Positions 1-8,195 of a DNA stretch of 64,000 bases are shown here, piece after piece. The stretch lies in NCBI GenBank assembly GCA_035571835.1, contig DATNBU010000039.1, positions 310,001-374,000 on the forward strand. Direction: 5' to 3'. The position numbers were made by a program, and so were the translations under genes. Each line of letters opens with the position of its first letter. The stretch's first letter is position 1. Origin of the DNA: Candidatus Limnocylindrales bacterium. Its GTDB lineage: Bacteria; Desulfobacterota; Binatia; UBA1149; CAITLU01. The notes under the pieces are model-generated. The model was given only the letters and a program-made list of their open reading frames with translations. It was not told where the DNA came from and searched no databases.

Positions 1-817
1 CGACGCGGGAGATTTCCTCGACGTGTGCGCGCAGCTGATCGGGGCCGAGCGCGCAGTTGAGCCCGATCGAGATCGGCTGCGAATGGCGCACCGAGTAGCA
101 GAACGCGGCCGGCGTCTGGCCGGACAGCGTTCGCCCGCTCGCGTCGGTGATGGTTCCCGAGATCATCAGCGGAAGCCTCACGCCGCGCTTTTCGAAGACC
201 TCTTCGATCGCGTACAGGGCAGCCTTCGCGTTGAGCGTGTCGAAGATCGTCTCGACCATCAGGATGTCGGCGCCGCCTTCGATCAGGGCGTCGGCAGCTT
301 CGATGTAGGCTTCGACGAGCTCCTCGTACGTGACGTTGCGGAACGACGAGTCCGAGACGTTGGGCGACATCGACGCGGTACGGTTGGTTGGACCGAGCAC
401 GCCGGCCACGAAGCATGTCCGCCCGGGACTGCGCGCGGCAACGTTGGCGGCGGCCTCGCGCGCGACCTCGGCACCGCGGCGGTTGAGCTCGTAGACCAGC
501 GACTCGGCCCTGTAGTCGGCCTGCGAGATGCTCGTCGAGTTGAACGTGTTGGTCTCGACGATGTCGGCGCCCGCGTCGAAATACGCCTCGTGAATCGCGC
601 GCACGATGTCGGGCCGCACGAGCGTCAGCAGGTCGTTGTTGCCCTTGAGATCGCACGGCCAGTCGGTGAAGCGCTCGCCGCGAAAATCGGCTTCCTCCAG
701 GCCGTAGCTCTGGATCATCGTACCCATTGCACCGTCGAGCACGAGGATGCGCTCGCCGAGCAGCTCGGCGAAGTGGCGGGCACGGGGACTCCAGCGATGG
801 TCGATGCGAACGGTCAT
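1..817 (-). CDS. metH: Methionine synthase (cobalamin-dependent), N-terminal part, cut by window edge
   Basis: This is the homocysteine S-methyltransferase half of 5-methyltetrahydrofolate-homocysteine methyltransferase, which makes methionine in the cytoplasm. The frame reads leftward from the ATG at 817 and has no stop before base 1, so about 272 residues are present. The hallmark DGAMGTMIQ lies near residue 28, followed by [16 protein letters not shown] and [14 protein letters not shown], all typical of the Hcy-binding TIM barrel; the [16 protein letters not shown] stretch is also a MetH signature. The start is fixed by an in-frame TGA two codons upstream (TGA-CCA-ATG) with an AAAGG Shine-Dalgarno just before it. 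The folate, cobalamin and activation domains must lie beyond the left edge. Upstream, 818-1112 (295 bases) shows no recognisable SAM, SAH or cobalamin riboswitch. Confidence 0.95.
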   Translation of the reverse strand, partial: MTVRIDHRWSPRARHFAELLGERILVLDGAMGTMIQSYGLEEADFRGERFTDWPCDLKGNNDLLTLVRPDIVRAIHEAYFDAGADIVETNTFNSTSISQADYRAESLVYELNRRGAEVAREAAANVAARSPGRTCFVAGVLGPTNRTASMSPNVSDSSFRNVTYEELVEAYIEAADALIEGGADILMVETIFDTLNAKAALYAIEEVFEKRGVRLPLMISGTITDASGRTLSGQTPAAFCYSVRHSQPISIGLNCALGPDQLRAHVEEISRV

Positions 818-1112
818 TGGTCAGCCTTTGTCGTACTCCGTTGTCGCCGTGTCATGTGCGCCACACGCGATGACGGGAACTGGGTGTTTTAGCACGTCTG
901 GTGGTCGTTGCGACCATTGCCAATCCGGCCGCTCCTGAACGTCGACACTGCGACGGGCCCGGCCTGGCACGCGTTGCCCCGCGATCCGGGTCGAGCACGC
1001 GCCGGCTCGTGCATCGTAGACGGCCGCGCCACCCCTGCGCGATTCGCGTGATCACGCGTACGATGGAAAGCTCCCGCTCCGACGCGGCAGCCGCGTCCCG
1101 CAGGAGGTCGTG

Positions 1113-1574
1113 ATGATCATCGAAATCGAGCCCATCGGATACGTACGCGGCGGCCGGGCCGAGGCCATTGACGACGACTGGGGCAAGGTGAAGGCTCGCA
1201 TCGAGCTCGATGCGTCGCGCTTCGCGCCCGAGTCACTCGCGGGACTCGAGGATTTCTCTCACCTCGTGATCGTCTACCACTTTCACCTCGCCGATCCGCT
1301 CAAGGTCGAGCTCACGGCGCGTCGCCCGCGCAACAATCCCGACTGGCCGAAGGTGGGTATTTTCGCGCAGCGCGGGAAGAACCGGCCGAACCACCTCGGC
1401 GTTTCGACCTGCGCGATACTCGGAGTCGAGGGAACCAGCATCCTCGTGCAGGGTCTCGACGCGATCGACGGCACGCCGGTACTCGATCTCAAGCCGTACT
1501 TCCGCGAGTTCGAGCCGCGCAACGTCGTACGCGAGCCGGCGTGGGTAGCCGAGCTGATGGCACAGTACTGGTGA
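1113..1574 (+). CDS. trmO: tRNA (N6-threonylcarbamoyladenosine37-N6)-methyltransferase TrmO
   Basis: A 153-residue protein of the TsaA/YaeB/TrmO family, which methylates t6A37 in Thr-tRNAs using SAM. Visible family features are the N-terminal IGYVRGGR, the DWGKVKARIEL segment, the LVIVYHFH strand and the GIFAQRGKNRPNHLGVST block that forms the SAM site, then a DGTPVLDLKPY C-terminal block. The length matches short bacterial TrmO proteins that lack the C-terminal extension found in E. coli. The ATG at 1113 has an ideal AGGAGG five bases upstream (1102-1107); a GTG directly before it (1110) is too close to that site. It stands alone, divergent from metH. Confidence 0.9.
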   Translation: MIIEIEPIGYVRGGRAEAIDDDWGKVKARIELDASRFAPESLAGLEDFSHLVIVYHFHLADPLKVELTARRPRNNPDWPKVGIFAQRGKNRPNHLGVSTCAILGVEGTSILVQGLDAIDGTPVLDLKPYFREFEPRNVVREPAWVAELMAQYW

Positions 1575-1695
1575 TGCTGGCCCGCAGGATCGCGTAGATC
1601 GTCATTCATCCCCGGATTCCGCGGATCGTCACGTTACGACCTCACCACCGTGGCGAAGCCGTCGGAGATGCCGCTCGCCCGCCCGCTGTTGCCAA

Positions 1696-1716
1696 ATATA
1701 TCGTCTCGTTGTATAT
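1696..1716. promoter_or_regulatory. AT-rich inverted repeat upstream of the MarR gene (candidate operator)
   Basis: ATATA (1696-1700) and TATAT (1712-1716) form a perfect 5+11+5 inverted repeat in an otherwise GC-rich region, 19 bases before the MarR start codon. MarR proteins usually repress their own operon by binding a palindrome near the promoter, so this is the obvious autoregulatory site. AT-rich arms could also simply be promoter sequence. Confidence 0.45.
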
Positions 1717-1734
1717 CTTTCGTCGCATTCACTC

Positions 1735-2157
1735 ATGCCCGTCAAACAGCATTTCGTCGCGCTGTCGGAATTTCGACATCGCCTGACAAAATTCCTGCGC
1801 TTCAGCGAGGACCTCTGTCGCGGGCAGGATGTCAGTCCGGCACAGTATCTTCTGCTGCTGCACCTTCACGGCTATCCGGACCGCGACTGGGCCACCGTCG
1901 GAGAACTGGCTACGCGGCTGCAGGCGAGCCATCAATCGACGGTGGCGCTGGTTCAGCGCTGCGAACGCAAAGGCTGGGTCACCAAGCGGAGCAGCCCCGA
2001 CGATGCGCGTGTCATCCGTGTCAGCCTGACCGCGCGTGGCCGTGCAAAGATCGAACGAATCGCGATGCTGCACCGTGACGAGCTCCACCGTCTCGGGCAC
2101 GTCCTCAGCGAAGCCCGGGCGTTGGGATTACTCTCGGTCGCACCCAAAGCCCGCTGA
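1735..2157 (+). CDS. MarR family transcriptional regulator
   Basis: A 140-residue winged-helix regulator. After an N-terminal dimerisation helix the helix-turn-helix is seen at about residues 50-80 (VGELATRLQASHQSTVALVQRCERKGWV), followed by the MarR wing RSSPDDARVIRVSLTARGRAKI, where the Asp-Asp-x-Arg pair is the family signature. It lies eight bases ahead of the ClC gene, and the shared promoter contains an AT-rich palindrome at 1696-1716. The likely role is to repress this two-gene operon in response to a small ligand or an acid/halide-related signal; the ligand cannot be read from the sequence. Confidence 0.88.
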   Translation: MPVKQHFVALSEFRHRLTKFLRFSEDLCRGQDVSPAQYLLLLHLHGYPDRDWATVGELATRLQASHQSTVALVQRCERKGWVTKRSSPDDARVIRVSLTARGRAKIERIAMLHRDELHRLGHVLSEARALGLLSVAPKAR

Positions 2158-2164
2158 TTCGTCC

Positions 2165-3886
2165 GTGCACAAGCGCGATTTTTCGGCCAACAACCGCCTG
2201 CTGCTGCTTTCGGTGTTCGCGCTCGCCATAGGCGTGATCAGCAGCATCGGGGCGTGGGCGCTGCTCGCGACGATTCGTTTTTTCACGAATCTTTTCTTCT
2301 ATCAGACGATCTCGCTGGTGGCGCGTTCGCCGGCCGACAACCGTCTCGGCGTGTGGGTGGTCCTTGTTCCCGTCGCCGGCGGCCTCGTCGTCGGCCTCAT
2401 GGCCCGATTCGGCAGCGAGAAGATTCGCGGACACGGCATTCCCGAAGCACTCGAGGCGATCCTGTTCGGCAAGAGCCGCATGTCGCCGATGGTTGCGGCG
2501 CTCAAGCCGCTGGCGTCCGGTATCGTCATCGGCAGCGGCGGGCCGTTCGGTGCCGAAGGTCCCATCATCATGACCGGCGGCGCGGCGGCATCGCTGCTCG
2601 CGCAGGCGTTTCACCTGAGCTCGGTCGAACGCAAGGCGCTGCTGGTGGCGGGCGCCTGCGCCGGCATGACCGCGGTGTTCGGAACGCCGCTTGCGGCAGT
2701 GCTTCTTGCCGTCGAGCTCCTTCTGTTCGAACTGCGACCGCGCAGCCTGCTGCCGGTCGCGCTGGCTTGCGCGGTCGCCGGCTTTCTCCGTCCGGTCTGG
2801 GCCGATGCAGGGCCATTGTTTCCCCTCGCAACGGCCGAGCCGACTTCCATTGCAATGCTTTCGTGCATCATCGTCGGCCTCGCGTCGGGTCTGGTTTCCT
2901 CCGCAATGACGATGGCGCTGTATCGGATCGAGGACGGCTTCGCGCGGCTGCCGGTCCACTGGATGTGGTGGCCGGCGCTCGGCGGCATCGCCGTCGGTCT
3001 CGGCGGCCTGATCGAACCGCGTGCGCTCGGCGTCGGCTACGACGTCATCGGCGACCTGCTGGCAAACCGGTTGCTGCTTTCGACGGTGGTGCCGCTGCTG
3101 CTGGTCAAGATCGTCATCTGGGCAATCGCGCTGGGCTCCGGCACGTCGGGCGGAGTGCTCGCACCGCTGCTGATGATCGGTGCCGGCGTCGGATGCGTTC
3201 TCGCGCCGTGGCTGCCGGGCGGCGATCCCGGCCTCTGGGCGCTCGTCGGCATGTCGGCCACACTCGGCGGAACGATGCGGACACCGCTGACCGCCGTCGT
3301 ATTCGCGTTCGGTCTCACGCACGACGCAAATGCGTTCCTGCCGACACTGCTCGGCTGTGTGGTCGCGTACGGTTTTTCGGTCATCGTCATGCCGCGCTCG
3401 ATTCTCACGGAAAAGATCGCGCGCCGAGGCCATCACGTGTACCGCGAGTACGGCGTGGATCCGCTCGAGCGCCAGTTCGTCGATGAAGTCATGACGCAGG
3501 ATGTGATTGCCATCCCGGCCGACCTGACGGTTTCCGCGGTACTTGCGGACTATTTCGGTGCCGGACAGCGGCACCGTGCATATCCGCTCGTTGCGGGGCA
3601 GCAGTTCGTTGGTCTGATCGATCGCGAAGCGCTGCAGGATCTGCCTCCAGGATCGCTTCACGATGCGGCCGGAAACCTGCTTGCGAAAGTTTCATCGGAT
3701 TACGCGCTTCCCGGGGAAACCTGTCGCAGCGTCGCGTTGCGGATGGCAGCGCATGACCTTGAGCGGCTCGCGGTCGTTGACTCCATCGACTCGCGCCGCC
3801 TGGTCGGGATTGTCAGCCGCAGCGATCTCCTCAAGCCGTCGCGGCAGCTTCACGACGACGAGATTCGTCGCGAACGGTTTCTGTGA
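2165..3886 (+). CDS. ClC-type chloride channel/antiporter with C-terminal CBS pair
   Basis: A 573-residue inner-membrane protein with about ten hydrophobic segments (residues ~12-400) followed by two CBS repeats (~430-560). The ClC selectivity elements are all visible: GHGIPEA (motif 1), GSGGPFGAEGP with the gating glutamate (motif 2) and GTSGGVLAPLL (motif 3, GxxxP). It should move chloride, alone or in exchange for protons, with the CBS domains sensing adenine nucleotides or ionic strength. The chosen GTG lies eight bases after the marR stop and fits the predicted N-terminus VHKRDFSANN; upstream in-frame codons overlap marR and do not look conserved. No good Shine-Dalgarno is present, so translation is probably coupled to marR. 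Confidence 0.92.
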   Translation: MHKRDFSANNRLLLLSVFALAIGVISSIGAWALLATIRFFTNLFFYQTISLVARSPADNRLGVWVVLVPVAGGLVVGLMARFGSEKIRGHGIPEALEAILFGKSRMSPMVAALKPLASGIVIGSGGPFGAEGPIIMTGGAAASLLAQAFHLSSVERKALLVAGACAGMTAVFGTPLAAVLLAVELLLFELRPRSLLPVALACAVAGFLRPVWADAGPLFPLATAEPTSIAMLSCIIVGLASGLVSSAMTMALYRIEDGFARLPVHWMWWPALGGIAVGLGGLIEPRALGVGYDVIGDLLANRLLLSTVVPLLLVKIVIWAIALGSGTSGGVLAPLLMIGAGVGCVLAPWLPGGDPGLWALVGMSATLGGTMRTPLTAVVFAFGLTHDANAFLPTLLGCVVAYGFSVIVMPRSILTEKIARRGHHVYREYGVDPLERQFVDEVMTQDVIAIPADLTVSAVLADYFGAGQRHRAYPLVAGQQFVGLIDREALQDLPPGSLHDAAGNLLAKVSSDYALPGETCRSVALRMAAHDLERLAVVDSIDSRRLVGIVSRSDLLKPSRQLHDDEIRRERFL

Positions 3887-3908
3887 ATGTCGGAAGTTTA
3901 ACGGTGCG

Positions 3909-3948
3909 GCTCCGGCGCGCCTGCCCCCCGAGGAGGCCGCGCCGGAGC
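3909..3948. terminator. Stem-loop between the convergent ClC and lipoprotein genes
   Basis: GCTCCGGCGCG (3909-3919) and CGCGCCGGAGC (3938-3948) form a perfect 11-bp stem, with an inner CCT/AGG pairing in the loop. It sits between two convergent stop codons, where a bidirectional terminator is expected. There is no T-run on either side, so intrinsic termination would be weak. Confidence 0.5.
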
Positions 3949-3961
3949 TCTGCTGCCTGAA

Positions 3962-5137
3962 TCAGAACGGCGCGTCGTTCGGCGTCGTCCTGCTGCGTTC
4001 CTCGCCCGTAGAAGAGCGCCGCGTGCGTTCCGGCTGCTCGGCCGGCGTGGTTACGCGATGGTGCTGCGTCGAACGAGCGGCCGGGGCGCTTCGCCGCGAC
4101 GGCTGCTCGGTACGGTGCACCGTGCTGGCAGGTGGGGCAGACCGTGTCGGTCGTTCCACCGTGGTGCTGTGCGTGGTGCTGCGCCGCTCTTCCACGCGGC
4201 TCCGGCTGGCCGGCGCCGGCCGTTCAACCGTCGTGCTGCGCTGTTCTTCCACGCGACTGCGGGTGGTCGGCCTCACCTCGCGATATTCGCGCTGATACTC
4301 GCGCGTATTGCGATCCGCGGGGCGTACCGTGCCTGCAGACTCGCGACGCTCATCGTATCGGGTGCGACCTTCGTAGCGGTCGGTCGACGACGCTTCGCGA
4401 GGAGCGGATGTTTGAGGGGTCGATGCTTCGCGCTGATAGACGCGACGGCCGTCGAGGTACTCCCGATCGCGCCGGGATCGGTCGTCCGACGTATAGGAAT
4501 TGCTGCGCTCGTCGTAGCGGCGTTCGTCGTAGCGATGGTCGTCGTATCGGCGGTCGTCGACGCGACGCTCGTCGTATCTACGGTCGTCGGCGCGCCTCTG
4601 GTCATAGCGGCGAGCATCCGACACGTTGTCGCGGCGATACCTGTCACGCGAGCTCGCCCATCGGTCGTCGCGCCAGTAGCGCTCCCGTTTCCACTTGTCC
4701 CAGTGCGTGACGGCTTCGTCGCGCGAGACGTGGTAGTAGTCCCACGGCCTGCCGCGCCAGCGGTGATTGTAATAGTCGTCTCGCCAGCCGTGCGGGATCG
4801 ATCGATAGAAATACGGCGCGCTGCTGACCAGCGTCCAGTCGCTGCCGTAATGACGTGACCGGTACCAGTGGCCATGCGAGGGCCGCCACCACCAGCCGTC
4901 GGAGAAATACACTTCAACGGACGGTGCAGCATAGACATCGGTACCCGGCAGAACGACCAGCTCGGGCGGTGCCTCGTAGCCGGGAGCTACGCCCGCGGTG
5001 TCGTACCTGTATCCGTCGTCGTATCCGTATCTGTCGTCATATCCGTACCTGTCATCGTAGCGTACGCCGGCCGCACAGCCCGCAACTGCCGCAAGCGCGA
5101 CGACCGCAACTGGCAGGAGAATCTGTTTGGTCTTCAT
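3962..5137 (-). CDS. Arg/Asp/Tyr-rich repetitive lipoprotein of unknown function
   Basis: A 391-residue predicted lipoprotein. The ATG at 5137 has GGAGGAG upstream and starts a signal peptide ending in the lipobox AVAGC (Cys ~21). After it come three degenerate YDDRYGYDD repeats, then an aromatic block at ~80-150 (DGWWWRPSHGHWYRSRHYG, PYFYRSIPHGWRDDYYNHRW). The rest is low complexity: RRYDERR-type repeats (~170-215), then a Ser/Thr/Arg tail with repeated RSRVEEQRSTTVERP units. The aromatic core resembles a loosely defined family of cell-surface proteins in deltaproteobacteria-like genomes. The highly charged tail suggests binding to a polyanion such as LPS, peptidoglycan or nucleic acid, but that is inference. 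Confidence 0.75.
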   Translation of the reverse strand: MKTKQILLPVAVVALAAVAGCAAGVRYDDRYGYDDRYGYDDGYRYDTAGVAPGYEAPPELVVLPGTDVYAAPSVEVYFSDGWWWRPSHGHWYRSRHYGSDWTLVSSAPYFYRSIPHGWRDDYYNHRWRGRPWDYYHVSRDEAVTHWDKWKRERYWRDDRWASSRDRYRRDNVSDARRYDQRRADDRRYDERRVDDRRYDDHRYDERRYDERSNSYTSDDRSRRDREYLDGRRVYQREASTPQTSAPREASSTDRYEGRTRYDERRESAGTVRPADRNTREYQREYREVRPTTRSRVEEQRSTTVERPAPASRSRVEERRSTTHSTTVERPTRSAPPASTVHRTEQPSRRSAPAARSTQHHRVTTPAEQPERTRRSSTGEERSRTTPNDAPF

Positions 5138-5566
5138 GACTCCTCCGTGGCGCTCCGAGCAGTCTCGAACGCGCATAACGTTTGTGAATGAGACGAACGG
5201 TCACGCGCATGTTTTCGCGCTTCGTAAGCGCTCTCGTCAATAACGTCCTCTGGCGGGTCTTTCGTCAACGCTATTGGCGAATACTTTGACCCGGGAGCGT
5301 GACAACTCTTCTGGATCACGCGGATCGCTTTTGCGTGATGGGCCTGCGGAATGCGCACAAGAGTTCGGGTGGAGCGCAAACGGGGAAGCGCTCTGGCTCG
5401 AGCCGCACGGTCCGCGCGGAGCTCGACTAAGCCAACTGATGCGTCGCCCGACGGCTGTCCAGGCGCAGGAACAGCGTCGCAGTTCGTCCATTTCCGCACG
5501 TTCCTTGTGAAATCGCCGCTCATCCCGCGACTTGAACTCGCGGCGTGACGCGGGTTTGACGTCCGC
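5138..5566. other. Intergenic region between lipoprotein and thioredoxin-like gene
   Basis: About 430 bases without a convincing gene. On the minus strand, ahead of the lipoprotein, two copies of TTGACGA-AG (around 5240 and 5270) could be alternative -35 boxes or repeats for a regulator. The right half holds the leader of the exported thioredoxin-like gene. No structured RNA was recognised. Confidence 0.4.
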
Positions 5567-6121
5567 ATGAAGCTTTCCGTCGCGGGCGCTGCTGCAATGA
5601 TTGCGTTCACCATCGCCGCAGGCCGTGCATCGGCCGCCGATGTTCCTCCGCCCGGTCTGCCAGGCGCCGACGCCCCGGCCGCACACAAAGGGCTCGAGCT
5701 CGTGCCGGCATCCGCAGCCGACGTGCTCACTGCTGTCAAGGCCCCGGGAACGACCGTGACGGTCGTCAATCTGTGGGCGACCTGGTGCACGCCGTGCCGC
5801 CAGGAGTTTCCCGATCTCATGCGTTTTTACCGTGCGTACAAGGACAAGGGCGTCGCGCTCGTGCTCGTCTCCGGGGACTTTGCGAGCGAGACCGGCCCCG
5901 CAAGTGAATTCCTCGCCTCGCAAGGCGTCGACTTCCGGACGTTCCTGAAATCGCAGAAAGACGAAGAGTTCATCAATGCGTTCGATCCGGCCTGGACCGG
6001 CGCGCTGCCGGCAACGTTCCTCTACAACGCCAGCGGCGAGAGAAAGCATTCGTTCCTTGGCCCGATCACGTACGAGTCGCTCGAAAAAGAAGTCGCGCCG
6101 CTGCTGGCTGCCAAACCCTGA
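5567..6121 (+). CDS. Exported thioredoxin-fold protein (TlpA/ResA-like)
   Basis: A 184-residue protein with a cleavable signal peptide (cleavage near ASA-AD, residue ~23) and one thioredoxin-fold domain. VVNLWATWCTPCRQEFPDL carries the WCTPC active site at residues ~70-74; the cis-Pro is in GALPATFLY. It probably reduces periplasmic disulphides, for example during cytochrome c maturation or in redox repair, and this genome encodes several c-type cytochromes nearby. Fifteen bases separate it from the next thioredoxin-fold gene, so the two are likely one operon. Confidence 0.85.
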   Translation: MKLSVAGAAAMIAFTIAAGRASAADVPPPGLPGADAPAAHKGLELVPASAADVLTAVKAPGTTVTVVNLWATWCTPCRQEFPDLMRFYRAYKDKGVALVLVSGDFASETGPASEFLASQGVDFRTFLKSQKDEEFINAFDPAWTGALPATFLYNASGERKHSFLGPITYESLEKEVAPLLAAKP

Positions 6122-6136
6122 ACCGGAGGAAACCCC

Positions 6137-6754
6137 ATGCGTCCGAAATCCAGTCTCGCCCAGCTTCCCCTGACCGCCATTTTCTCCGTCGTCGCGCTGC
6201 TCGTTCCGGTTCATGCGCTCGCGCTTTCGATCGGCGACCCGATTCCGGCCAAGAGCGACCAGCTCAAGGACGTCGACGGCCGCGACATCAAGATCGCCGA
6301 CGTTTCCGGCGCCAAAGGCACGCTGGTCATCTTCACCTGCAACCACTGTCCGTACGTCAAGGCGTGGGAAGACCGCATCGTCGCGCTCGGCAACCAGTAT
6401 TCGGAGAAGGGGATCGGCGTCGTTGCGATCAATTCGAACGATCCGAAGGCTGCGCCCGACGACGGCTACGAGCAGATGCAGGCACGGGCGAAGGAAAAGG
6501 GCTTCAAGTTCCCGTATGCGGTCGATGAGACGTCCGCTGTCGCGAAGGCGTTCGGCGCAAGCAAGACTCCCGAAGCGTTCCTGTTCGATGCATCGGGCAA
6601 GCTCGCCTACCACGGCGCGATCGACGACAACTCCGAGGACGCGAACGCGGTCAAGGATCATTATCTCGGGGATGCGCTCGCCGCCGTCGAAGCCGGTAAG
6701 CCCGTCGCGAAGGCCGAAACCAAGGCGCTCGGCTGCGGGATCAAGTTCCGCTGA
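6137..6754 (+). CDS. Exported thioredoxin/AhpC-like protein with CNHC motif
   Basis: A 205-residue thioredoxin-fold protein with an N-terminal signal peptide (to about residue 31). The active site is FTCNHCPYVKAWED, a CxxC of the type found in the thioredoxin-like proteins often annotated as peroxiredoxin-like; the cis-Pro is in KTPEAFLF. Its substrate is unknown. The start has a strong GGAGG site (CCGGAGGAAA) and follows the previous gene by 15 bases. A single cysteine also sits at the extreme C-terminus (LGCGIKFR). Confidence 0.85.
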   Translation: MRPKSSLAQLPLTAIFSVVALLVPVHALALSIGDPIPAKSDQLKDVDGRDIKIADVSGAKGTLVIFTCNHCPYVKAWEDRIVALGNQYSEKGIGVVAINSNDPKAAPDDGYEQMQARAKEKGFKFPYAVDETSAVAKAFGASKTPEAFLFDASGKLAYHGAIDDNSEDANAVKDHYLGDALAAVEAGKPVAKAETKALGCGIKFR

Positions 6755-6831
6755 ATCTCGACGACTTTCAGAGGGCGCTTCTCGACCCGACAGCACCGAT
6801 CCCGGCAAACTGGCCGGGCGGCTGGCGCGGC

Positions 6832-7356
6832 GTGCTGCTGTTGTTCCTCGTGCCCGTCGGCGGCGGCATTCCCGCAGGAGTGCTGATGGCCCACGCTCGC
6901 GGCGTCGGCTGGCCGGTCATGATGGGCCTGTACTTCGTCTCGGATGTCATTCTGGCGTTCGTCTTCGAGCCGATGATGCGGGCGCTTGCCGCCGTCGCTC
7001 GTCGCGTACCCGCGCTCGGCCGCGTCGTCACGATCTTCCGGGAAACGGCTCAGCGCTCCGCTGCGCAGTATGGGAGATCCGGCGGTGCACTGGCGCTCGT
7101 CCTCGTGAGCTTCGGTGTCGATCCCATGACGGGTCGCGCGGCCGCCGCCGCCGCGGGGCACGGGTTCGTGCCGGGATGGGCGATCGCGATCACAGGCGAC
7201 ATGTTCTACTTCGCCCTTCTGATGGTGACGACGCTCTGGGTCGGCAGCACAGTCGGCGATGATCGCATGACGATCGTCATCATGCTGGTGGTGATGTTCG
7301 TGCTGCCGTCGCTGCTCAGGCGCTGGCGCGGCAAAGCCGCACCAGCCGCAACCTGA
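6832..7356 (+). CDS. Small integral membrane protein, function unknown
   Basis: At least 174 residues with four hydrophobic segments (about 1-20, 27-55, 75-100 and 105-160). I do not recognise the family with certainty. The first standard start codon in frame is the GTG at 6832, but the frame stays open upstream and encodes a plausible N-terminus (DDFQRALLDPTAPIPANWPG) back to a CTG at 6751 that overlaps the previous stop codon. The protein may therefore be 27 residues longer with a rare CTG start. The neighbours suggest a link to the exported thioredoxin pair, but no functional motif supports this. Confidence 0.65.
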   Translation: MLLLFLVPVGGGIPAGVLMAHARGVGWPVMMGLYFVSDVILAFVFEPMMRALAAVARRVPALGRVVTIFRETAQRSAAQYGRSGGALALVLVSFGVDPMTGRAAAAAAGHGFVPGWAIAITGDMFYFALLMVTTLWVGSTVGDDRMTIVIMLVVMFVLPSLLRRWRGKAAPAAT

Positions 7357-7394
7357 ACCGACCACTGCGGAGCACGACGAACGTCGCGCGCCGG

Positions 7395-8195
7395 TCAGCG
7401 CGGCTCGATCGATTCGCGCGCGCGCGCGAGCAGCTCGGGCGACGCCGCGGCGACGACAGGAAAGCTCCGGTCGGCGTAGGCGTGGTCCGCAACGAGTGGA
7501 AACGGCTCGCTGCCGTCGATCGTCGCAACCACGCCGCCGGCTTCCTCGACGAGACACCAGCCGGCGGCCAGATCCCAGATCTTCGGGCGCGTCTCCATGC
7601 CGATCGACGCGCTGCCTCGAGCGACGCACGCCAGCGTATAGGCGGCCGATCCGAACACGCGCACCTTCATCGGCAGATTGACGTGATAGTGGCGCGGAGT
7701 GCGCGCACAGCACGCGAGCATTCCGACCAGACGCGCGTCGGCTTCGTCGCGCACGTGGATCGCAGAACCGTTCATCGTCGCGCCGGATCCGCGGGAGGCC
7801 ACGTACATCTCTCCGAGCGCAGGAAAATACAGCACGCCGACGTCCGGGCCGCTGCTGTCCGTGCGCGCGATCGATACGCCCCAATGCTGCACGCCGAGCG
7901 AAAAGTTGGTGGTCCCGTCGAGCGGATCGACGATCCACGTATGGGCCGAACGGCGCGCGGCTTCGAGCGCGGAAGTGGGCGCCAGCTCTTCGCTCAGGAT
8001 CGCATCCGACGGGAAGTGCTCTGCAAGCCCGGACGCAATGAGCCTGTCGGCGGCGACGTCGGCTTCGGTTACGATCGAATAGTCGTGCTTCCAGTCGCTG
8101 GTGACGTTCCCTTCGCGAAAATAATCGAGCAGGAGGTTTCCGGCGCGCTCGGCGATCTCCGCCGCGATCATCGATGCCGCAGCCGCCGAGCTCAC
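7395..8195 (-). CDS. Inositol monophosphatase family protein (SuhB/CysQ/HisN type)
   Basis: A 266-residue Mg-dependent phosphatase. Family motifs are ILSEEL (metal-binding Glu), WIVDPLDGTTNFSLG (motif A, catalytic and metal-binding Asp residues) and IWDLAAGWCLVEEAGG (motif B, third metal Asp). Possible substrates are inositol-1-phosphate, 3'-phosphoadenosine-5'-phosphate or histidinol phosphate; the sequence does not decide. The GTG start at 8195 overlaps the nudC stop (GTGA), with a GAGG site upstream, so the two are translationally coupled. Confidence 0.9.
   Translation of the reverse strand: MSSAAAASMIAAEIAERAGNLLLDYFREGNVTSDWKHDYSIVTEADVAADRLIASGLAEHFPSDAILSEELAPTSALEAARRSAHTWIVDPLDGTTNFSLGVQHWGVSIARTDSSGPDVGVLYFPALGEMYVASRGSGATMNGSAIHVRDEADARLVGMLACCARTPRHYHVNLPMKVRVFGSAAYTLACVARGSASIGMETRPKIWDLAAGWCLVEEAGGVVATIDGSEPFPLVADHAYADRSFPVVAAASPELLARARESIEPR

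Noticed and set aside
4058-4858. A plus-strand open frame rich in Val/Ala opposite the lipoprotein
   Set aside because: It is the reverse of the RRYDERR repeats; the lipobox and Shine-Dalgarno support the minus-strand gene.
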